A DNA stretch of 64,000 nucleotides. Origin: Corallococcus sp. EGB (lineage in GTDB: Bacteria > Myxococcota > Myxococcia > Myxococcales > Myxococcaceae). A program made the position numbers and the translations under genes. Location: the NCBI RefSeq assembly GCF_019968905.1, contig NZ_CP079946.1:9273356-9337355 (forward strand). Reading direction: 5' to 3'. This document shows, in pieces, positions 58,649-64,000 of this stretch. The notes beneath the pieces were generated by a model. It saw only the letters and a program-made list of their open reading frames with translations. It ran no database searches and was not told where the DNA came from. The stretch's first letter is position 1; every line of letters begins with the position of its first letter.

Positions 58649-59844
58649 CGATTCCCCCCCAACTCGCCCATCCTCCAGACCTCCCCCAGGCTGTACCGCG
58701 ACAACCACTCCGACAGCTTGTCCTTCTCCAAGCGCCGCAACACCGTTCCGCCCTGCTCCTGCTCGCAGACGACCACGGACTCCGGCACCTCCGAGAGCGA
58801 GGAGATCAACGTGTCCGAGTGGGTCGTCACGATGAGCTGCGTTCGCGTGCTCGCCTCGCGCAGGAGCCGTCCGATGTCCGGCAGGACGTCGGGATGCAAT
58901 CCCAGTTCCGGCTCCTCGATGCAGACCAGGGGCGGCGGCGTCGGGTGGCACAGCAGGGTCAGCAGGCAGAGGTATCGCAGCGTCCCGTCGGATAGACGGG
59001 TCGCGGGAATCGGCGCGCTCAGCCCCTCCTCGTGGAAGAACACCTGAAGCGTGCCGCCCTGGATCCTGACCGAGAAGTCCTCCACCCTCGCGTAGAGACG
59101 CTTGAGGTTCTCCAGGAGCGTCTGCTTCACGCCCCGCCTGGACATCAGGTCGTTGAGCACGAGCCCCAGGTTGCTCGCGTCCTCCAACAGGAAGTCCCCC
59201 GGCAGGTCGGTTCGCTGAGGAAGGCGCGGGGGGGTGTAACGGCCCAGGTTCCACTCCCGATGGAGCGAGACCCGGCCCAACCACGCCCCCACGTAACTCA
59301 GCTCGGGATACGAGTCCTCGTCCCGGCGCTGAGACAGGATGGACTGTTCCGCACTCGCTTGCGGAAGGGGCCGGGTCTGCCGTCCCTTCGCGGAGCCCGG
59401 CCGGTCCGTCATCCTCGTCCGGACATTGAGGAGCGGATGCCCCTGGTGATGGCGGTAGAAGAAATCCGGGGACGCAGATGCGTCGTCGACGTGTTCGTTC
59501 TCGATGGCCTCATCCACCAACTCCAGACGCTGGCCGGAGACCGAGAACGCCAGCCGATACCGCAGGGGCATGCCCCCTTCGGGATAGTCGAGAACGACCT
59601 CCAGGCTGGCCGTCGGAGTCCTCCCATCCGTCCCCCCCTTCCATAGCCACTCCGAAGCCCCCCCTCCTTCGCGAATGGGGGCCAGGAGATCGCCAGGAGT
59701 CGCCCGCAGCAGGCCCAGTGCCTCGATGAGGTTGGACTTTCCGGACGCGTTCGGGCCAATCAGGACGTTGAGCGCCTGAAGAGGGAAGGCTTCGGAGTCA
59801 GGTCCGAACGAAAGGAGGTTCCGGAGGCGGATGCTGCGCAGCAT
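58642..59844 (-). CDS. OLD/RecF-like ATPase (AAA_21), partner of DUF4276
   Basis: This 400-residue ABC-type ATPase has Walker A GPNASGKS at 30-37, signature-like RLSDGTLRYLCLLTLL, a Walker B-type VCIEEPELGLHP and the switch LIVTTHSDTLISSL. The nuclease part of classic OLD proteins is absent from this chain but is supplied by the next gene, which overlaps by 7 bases. Two-gene ATPase/TOPRIM modules are known anti-phage systems, PARIS being one. The ATPase resembles the one at 8694-9788. Confidence 0.92.
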   Translation of the reverse strand: MLRSIRLRNLLSFGPDSEAFPLQALNVLIGPNASGKSNLIEALGLLRATPGDLLAPIREGGGASEWLWKGGTDGRTPTASLEVVLDYPEGGMPLRYRLAFSVSGQRLELVDEAIENEHVDDASASPDFFYRHHQGHPLLNVRTRMTDRPGSAKGRQTRPLPQASAEQSILSQRRDEDSYPELSYVGAWLGRVSLHREWNLGRYTPPRLPQRTDLPGDFLLEDASNLGLVLNDLMSRRGVKQTLLENLKRLYARVEDFSVRIQGGTLQVFFHEEGLSAPIPATRLSDGTLRYLCLLTLLCHPTPPPLVCIEEPELGLHPDVLPDIGRLLREASTRTQLIVTTHSDTLISSLSEVPESVVVCEQEQGGTVLRRLEKDKLSEWLSRYSLGEVWRMGELGGNRW

Positions 59845-59887
59845 TCCACCACTCTACCCGGGACCCCTTCGCTCCGGGGGCTTGCTG

Positions 59888-60769
59888 CTACAGCGTGTCC
59901 AGCAGCTCCCGGCACTCGCGCCGCCAGTGGAGCGCGGTGGCGGGCACGGGCTGCACGCGCGCGGAGCCGTCCGCGGGGTCTCGCGACAACAGGCGCACCT
60001 CTTCCGGGCGCACGTGCTCCAGGAGGTCCGGCGAGTGCGTGGCCAGCACCACCTGCACCGGCTGCCCTCCCGTGGACTCACCTCGCGTCATCGCGCGCAG
60101 CAGCTCCAGCACCTCGCGCACCAGCCCCGGGTGCAGGGCCCGCTCCGGCTCGTCCAGCGTGAGCAGCTCCGGCAACGGACGCTGGTAGGGCAACACCAGG
60201 AACGCGAGCAGCCACAGCACGCCGTCCGACACGTCATCCGGGCCGAACCACACATCCGGACTCCAGCGGTCCCGGAAGCGCAGGCGGAAGGAGCGGTCCT
60301 CCAGGTCCCGCGCCACGTCCACCTCCGACAGCGACGGCACGCGCTTCGCGAGCTCCCTCGAAATCACCTCGCGCGTGGACATGGGCAGCGCCGCGAAGAC
60401 GCTCGCGAGGTTGCCGCCCTGGCGCTCCAACCACGTCGCCTTCGCGGACGAGCCTCCCCCGCGCAGCGCCTCCATGCTCAGCGACAGCTGCTGCGTGGAG
60501 TGGCCCTGGCCGGGCAGCGTGTCCATCACGCTGAACGGATACTCCACGCGCGTGCGGTCGCCGTGCACGTAGGTCCATTCGATGGACAGCGGGCGCGATT
60601 CATCCCGCCGCCAGAAGTCCGACGACTCATAGGCCAGCTGGTGCTGGAGCCCCTCCAACACCGCGGTCTTTCCCGAGGCGGAGGGGCCCACCAGCACGGT
60701 CATGGGCTCCAAGGCGAGCTGCACGTGATGCAGGCACCGGAAGTGCTCGAAGCGGACAGAGGCGATCAC
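59888..60769 (-). CDS. RecF/SMC-like ATPase, second family member
   Basis: This 293-residue ATPase has Walker A GPSASGKT at 28-35, Walker B LLTLDEPERALHP and a closing VVLATHSPDLLEHV. It is less like the other two ATPases in the window. The GTG at 60769 overlaps the stop of the large FAD/Fe-S gene (GTGA, 60766-60769), so translation is coupled to a metabolic enzyme. Only 43 bases separate its stop from the DUF4276-associated ATPase gene start at 59844. Its biological partner is unknown. Confidence 0.88.
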   Translation of the reverse strand: MIASVRFEHFRCLHHVQLALEPMTVLVGPSASGKTAVLEGLQHQLAYESSDFWRRDESRPLSIEWTYVHGDRTRVEYPFSVMDTLPGQGHSTQQLSLSMEALRGGGSSAKATWLERQGGNLASVFAALPMSTREVISRELAKRVPSLSEVDVARDLEDRSFRLRFRDRWSPDVWFGPDDVSDGVLWLLAFLVLPYQRPLPELLTLDEPERALHPGLVREVLELLRAMTRGESTGGQPVQVVLATHSPDLLEHVRPEEVRLLSRDPADGSARVQPVPATALHWRRECRELLDTL

Positions 60770-63700
60770 AGCCAGAAGCCTAACGGCCTCCCCCCAGGGG
60801 CCGTCCATGGCTCCGCCCGGACCCAGGCCCCTCTGTGCGGGGCCCTCCACATCCTCCAGGCGGCGGCCACCGCCAGGGCCCCCACCGCCACCAGGGCCAC
60901 CGGCAGGCGCGGCCGGGCCGGGCCTGCCTCCGGCACCACCTCGCCCCCCCGCAGCGCCTGCTGGAGCACCTGCGCCAGGTGCACCGGCTTGCGCCCCGTG
61001 GCCTGGCTTATCTGCTCCCGGCAGCTGAACCCGTCCGCGATGACCAGCGTGTCTCCGGACGCCCCGCGCACCCTGGGCAGGATGACCCGCTCACCGCAGG
61101 CCTGGGACACGTCGTACTTGTCGCGCTCGTAGCCGAACGAGCCCGCCATGCCGCAGCAGCCCGAGTCCGGCTTCCGCCAATCCAACCCCGTGCGGTCCAA
61201 CCACTTCTGCTCGTCGTGGAACTTGAGCACCGCCTGGTGGTGGCAGTGCCCCTGCACCAGCGCCTTCCCCTCCAGCCGCGGGAGGTCGAAGTCCGGCGCC
61301 CGCTTCTGCAACAGCTCGCTCAACACATACGTCTGCGCCGCCAGCCGCTTCGCGTCCTCGTCGTGCGGGAAGAGGTTGACCAGCTCATCGCGGAAGACCG
61401 CCGCGCAGCTGGGCTCCAGCACCACGAAGGGGACACCCGCGCGGATCTCCTCGCGGAAGCGCGTCAGCGTGTGCCGCAACAGCGCCTTCGCCGTGTCCAG
61501 CAGCCCGTAGTCGTAGAGCGGCCGGCCGCAGCAGACGAAGCCCTGGGGCACGCGCACCTCGAAGCCCGCCGCCTCCAGCACCTCCAGCGCCGCGGAGGCC
61601 GTGTCCGCCTGGAAGAAGTTGTTGAAGGTGTCCGGGAAGAGCACCACCGGGCCCCGGGGCCCCTGCTGCACGCGCCGGCCGCGCACGCGCCGCTGGAAGG
61701 GCGTCGCGGCGAAGCGGGGGATCTCCCGCGCGGGATGCACACCCGCGACCGCCTTCGCCAGCGCGCTCAGCCCCGGGGCGTGCGTGACGAAGTTCGCCAG
61801 CCACGGGATGCGCCCGGCCACCTGCGCCCAGAACATCACCAGGCCAAAGGCATACGCCTGCCGGGGACGCAGCCGGCCCTTGTAGTGGTGGCTGAGGAAC
61901 TCCGCCTTGTACGTGGCCATGTCCACGTTCACCGGGCAGTCGGACTTGCAGCCCTTGCACGCCAGGCACAGGTCCAGCGCCTCCTTCACGTGCGGGCTCC
62001 TCCAGCCCTTGTCCACCACGTCGCCGCGCAGCATCTCGAAGAGCAGGTGCGCGCGGCCGCGCGTGGAGTGCTTCTCCTCGCGCGTCACCATGTAGCTGGG
62101 GCACATGGTGCCGCCGTCCGTGCGCCGGCACTTGCCCACGCCCACGCAGCGCGTGGTGGCGCGCGCGAAGCTGCCCTGGTCCTCCGGGAAGTGGAAGTGC
62201 GTGCGGGGCTCGGGGGGCGCGTAGCGCGTGCCCATGCGCAGGTTCTCGTCCAGGCGGTACGGGTCCACCACCTTGTGCGGGTTCATCCCGCCCTCCGGGT
62301 CCCACAGCCGCTTGAACTCGCCGAAGGCGCGCACCAGCTCCTCGCCGAACATCTTCGGCAGCAGCTCCGCGCGGGACTGGCCGTCGCCGTGCTCGCCGGA
62401 CAGCGAGCCGCCGTGGCTCACCACCAGGTCCGCGGCCTCCTCCACGAAGCGGCGGTAGCGCGCGACGCCCTCGCGCGTGTGCAGTTCGAAGCTGATGCGG
62501 CAGTGCAGGCAGCCCTGGCCGAAGTGGCCGTAGAGCGACGCCTGGTAGCCGAAGCGGTTCAACAGCCCGCGGAAGTCGCGCAGGTACTGCCCCATGCGCT
62601 CCGGCGGCACGGCCGAGTCCTCCCACCCCGGCCATGCGTCCGGCTCGCCCGGGATGAACGCCGTGGCGCCCAGGCCGGACTCGCGCACCTCCCAGAGGAG
62701 GTGCTCCTGGTGCTTGTCGTCGAAGAGGCTCATGGACGGCGCGTGGCCCCGCGCCGTCAGCCGGTCCATCAGCGCGTGCGCCTTCGCGTCCGCCTCCGCC
62801 TTGGAGTCCCCGCCGAACTCCACCATCAGCCAGCCCTCGCCGTCCGGCAGCAGCGGCAGGTCCTCGACGTGCAGGTGCTTGCGCCTCATCCCGTCGAGGA
62901 GCTTCGCGTCCAGCCCCTCCAGACCGATGGGGCCCGCCTCCACCACCTCGGGTACGTCGTCCGCTGCGCGGAACACGTCCGGATAGCCCAGCACCAGCAG
63001 GGAGCGGGCCTTCGGCTCCGGCACCAGGTCCAGCGTGCCCTCCAGCAACGTGACGCAGGTGCCCTCGGTGCCCACCAGGGCCCGCGCGACGTTGAAGCCG
63101 CTCTCCGGGAGCAGCTCGTCCAGGTTGTAGCCGGACACGCGGCGGGGGATGCGCGGGTACCTGGCGCGGACGAGATCCCCGTAGCGGTCTCTCAGCGCCT
63201 TCATGCCCCGGTAGAGCTCGCCCACGCGGCCAGGCTCGCGCATCAGGCGCTCCAGCTCCGCGTCGGACGTGCGGCCCACGCGCAGGCGCACGCCGTCATA
63301 GGTGAGCACGTCCAGGGACTCGGTGTTGTCCGCGACGCGGCCGGCCATCTGCGCGTGCACGCCGCAGGAGTTGTTGCCCAGCATCCCGCCCAGCGTGCAG
63401 CGGTTGTGGGTGGCGGGGTCCGGCCCGAAGGTGAGGCCATGGCGCGTCACCGCCTGATGGCGGAGCACGTCCAGCACCGTGCCCGGCTGCACCCGGGCGA
63501 GCCTTCGCTCGGGGTCGATGTGCAGCACGCGGTTCATGTGCCGGGAGAAGTCCAGCACCACCGCCACGTTGCACGTCTGGCCGGCGAGCGCGGTGCCGCC
63601 TCCTCGGGACAGCAGGGGCGCGCCGTACCGCTGGCACAGGCGCACCGCCTCCACCACGTCCTCCACGGTGCGGGGACACACCACGCCCAGCGGCACCTGC

Positions 63701-63882
63701 CGGTAGTTGGACGCGTCCGTGGCGTACAGCGCGCGGGCGCCCGCGTCGAAGTGCACGTCGCCCTGGATGCGCCGGCGCAGGTCGCGCGCCAGGCCCGCCA
63801 CATCCACCTCCCTCTTTTCGCGCGAGGCGATGGGACGGGGGCGCCGCACGTGGCGCAGGGTGTCCAGGAAGGTCGTGGTCAT
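60766..63882 (-). CDS. FAD-linked and Fe-S D-2-hydroxyacid dehydrogenase
   Basis: This 1038-residue fusion of GlcD-type and GlcF-type parts has an FAD-binding PCMH domain (VVCPRTVEDVVEAVRLCQR; LLSRGGGTALAGQTC; GMLGNNSCGVHAQMAGRVAD) and the FAD-oxidase C-terminal domain (SGEHGDGQSRAELLPKMFG). These are followed by a ferredoxin-like [4Fe-4S] segment (CLACKGCKSDCPVNVD) and CCG domains (CCGRPLYDYG; CCGMAGSFGYE). A C-terminal membrane helix (LPVALVAVGALAVAAAW) anchors it. Such enzymes oxidise D-lactate or D-2-hydroxyglutarate and pass electrons to quinone. It overlaps an enolase-superfamily gene upstream by ATGA. Confidence 0.93.
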   Translation of the reverse strand: MTTTFLDTLRHVRRPRPIASREKREVDVAGLARDLRRRIQGDVHFDAGARALYATDASNYRQVPLGVVCPRTVEDVVEAVRLCQRYGAPLLSRGGGTALAGQTCNVAVVLDFSRHMNRVLHIDPERRLARVQPGTVLDVLRHQAVTRHGLTFGPDPATHNRCTLGGMLGNNSCGVHAQMAGRVADNTESLDVLTYDGVRLRVGRTSDAELERLMREPGRVGELYRGMKALRDRYGDLVRARYPRIPRRVSGYNLDELLPESGFNVARALVGTEGTCVTLLEGTLDLVPEPKARSLLVLGYPDVFRAADDVPEVVEAGPIGLEGLDAKLLDGMRRKHLHVEDLPLLPDGEGWLMVEFGGDSKAEADAKAHALMDRLTARGHAPSMSLFDDKHQEHLLWEVRESGLGATAFIPGEPDAWPGWEDSAVPPERMGQYLRDFRGLLNRFGYQASLYGHFGQGCLHCRISFELHTREGVARYRRFVEEAADLVVSHGGSLSGEHGDGQSRAELLPKMFGEELVRAFGEFKRLWDPEGGMNPHKVVDPYRLDENLRMGTRYAPPEPRTHFHFPEDQGSFARATTRCVGVGKCRRTDGGTMCPSYMVTREEKHSTRGRAHLLFEMLRGDVVDKGWRSPHVKEALDLCLACKGCKSDCPVNVDMATYKAEFLSHHYKGRLRPRQAYAFGLVMFWAQVAGRIPWLANFVTHAPGLSALAKAVAGVHPAREIPRFAATPFQRRVRGRRVQQGPRGPVVLFPDTFNNFFQADTASAALEVLEAAGFEVRVPQGFVCCGRPLYDYGLLDTAKALLRHTLTRFREEIRAGVPFVVLEPSCAAVFRDELVNLFPHDEDAKRLAAQTYVLSELLQKRAPDFDLPRLEGKALVQGHCHHQAVLKFHDEQKWLDRTGLDWRKPDSGCCGMAGSFGYERDKYDVSQACGERVILPRVRGASGDTLVIADGFSCREQISQATGRKPVHLAQVLQQALRGGEVVPEAGPARPRLPVALVAVGALAVAAAWRMWRAPHRGAWVRAEPWTAPGGRPLGFWL

Positions 63883-64000
63883 GTGGAGGTCCCCACGGTG
63901 AAGCGGGCGGCGTCCGCCCGTTTGAGCTCCAGCCCGATTCCGGGCCGGGAGAGGTCAGGCGCCAGCGCGCCGTTCACGGGCTGCTGGACGCCGTCGAACA
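63879..64000 (-). CDS. Enolase-superfamily protein, C-terminal part
   Basis: Only the last 40 codons are in view. They read FDGVQQPVNGALAPDLSRPG then IGLELKRADAARFTV, which is the closing segment of mandelate racemase/muconate-lactonising-type enolase-superfamily enzymes (PGxGxELKRADAARFxV). The stop overlaps the start of the FAD/Fe-S dehydrogenase gene by ATGA, suggesting a catabolic operon that feeds a 2-hydroxyacid or epimerised acid to the oxidase. The N-terminal part lies beyond the window. Confidence 0.75.
   Translation of the reverse strand, partial: FDGVQQPVNGALAPDLSRPGIGLELKRADAARFTVGTST

Noticed and set aside
58034-59844. Direct identification as a PARIS system
   Set aside because: PARIS pairs an ATPase with a DUF4435 TOPRIM protein. 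Here the partner pattern is DUF4276, so only a similarity of layout is claimed.

Overview
This window looks like chromosomal DNA of a myxobacterium, probably of the Myxococcus/Corallococcus group. That is an inference. The base composition is very high in G+C with strong third-position bias, and the gene types fit: Hanks-type kinases including a degenerate one, hybrid signalling proteins, tandem XRE regulators, AT-hook/zinc-finger proteins, many coupled short operons, and lipoproteins with lipoboxes. No rRNA, tRNA, CRISPR array, transposase, integrase or phage structural gene was seen. Most of the long open frames in this GC-rich DNA are antisense shadows and are left out.

Region by region. 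1-3.2 kb: an unknown partial gene, an AT-hook/zinc-finger protein, and a divergently transcribed MoxR ATPase/VWA pair. 3.3-7 kb: transketolase, converging on a secreted-looking or cytoplasmic protein with four EF-hand-like repeats. 7-11.5 kb: an acetyltransferase, a TruB-family pseudouridine synthase coupled to a RecF/SMC-like ATPase, and an LVIVD-type lipoprotein. 11.5-15.5 kb: a signalling cluster with a GAF-PAS histidine kinase, a single-domain response regulator, a small membrane protein, a decayed response-regulator/GGDEF gene and two paralogous XRE regulators. 15.7-18.3 kb: an active-looking Ser/Thr kinase followed by a kinase-like protein that has lost the DFG aspartate. 19-24.4 kb: two STAS-like paralogues flanking an unknown gene, two coupled ArsA/GET3-like ATPases, and a CBS-domain protein. 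24.4-26.7 kb: a three-gene redox operon (cytochrome b561-like protein, YceI, tandem-Rieske protein). 26.8-31.4 kb: an NTF2-like protein, a gene remnant, a membrane protein, a large unknown protein and a LysM-GH19 cell-wall hydrolase.

31.5-36.9 kb is a respiratory cluster. It holds a small CxxC protein, subunits II and I of a heme-copper oxidase with unusual proton-channel residues, a subunit III-like protein and a diheme cytochrome c. A SCO copper chaperone is transcribed divergently. 37-46.4 kb holds unknown proteins, a degenerate NtrC-like protein, a triple universal-stress protein, a GspG-like protein and a cyclase with two MshEN (c-di-GMP-type) domains plus a receiver domain. It also holds an RMND1-like membrane protein, a Uma2 protein, tryptophan 2,3-dioxygenase and a second AT-hook/zinc-finger paralogue. 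46.5-50.3 kb: a hemerythrin-like protein, an acyltransferase-hydrolase pair, proline dehydrogenase and a membrane protein.

50.3-57.9 kb: a pyruvate oxidase-like TPP enzyme and a complete seven-gene Mrp Na+/H+ antiporter operon (mrpA to mrpG). 58-64 kb: a two-gene cassette of an OLD/RecF-like ATPase and a DUF4276 TOPRIM-like protein, which is a candidate defence system. A further ATPase follows, translationally coupled to a large FAD/Fe-S D-2-hydroxyacid dehydrogenase. The window ends in the 3' end of an enolase-superfamily gene.

The strongest candidates for something new are the DUF4276/ATPase cassette, the MshEN-receiver-cyclase, the oxidase with altered proton-input residues, the tandem-Rieske operon and the AT-hook/zinc-finger family.
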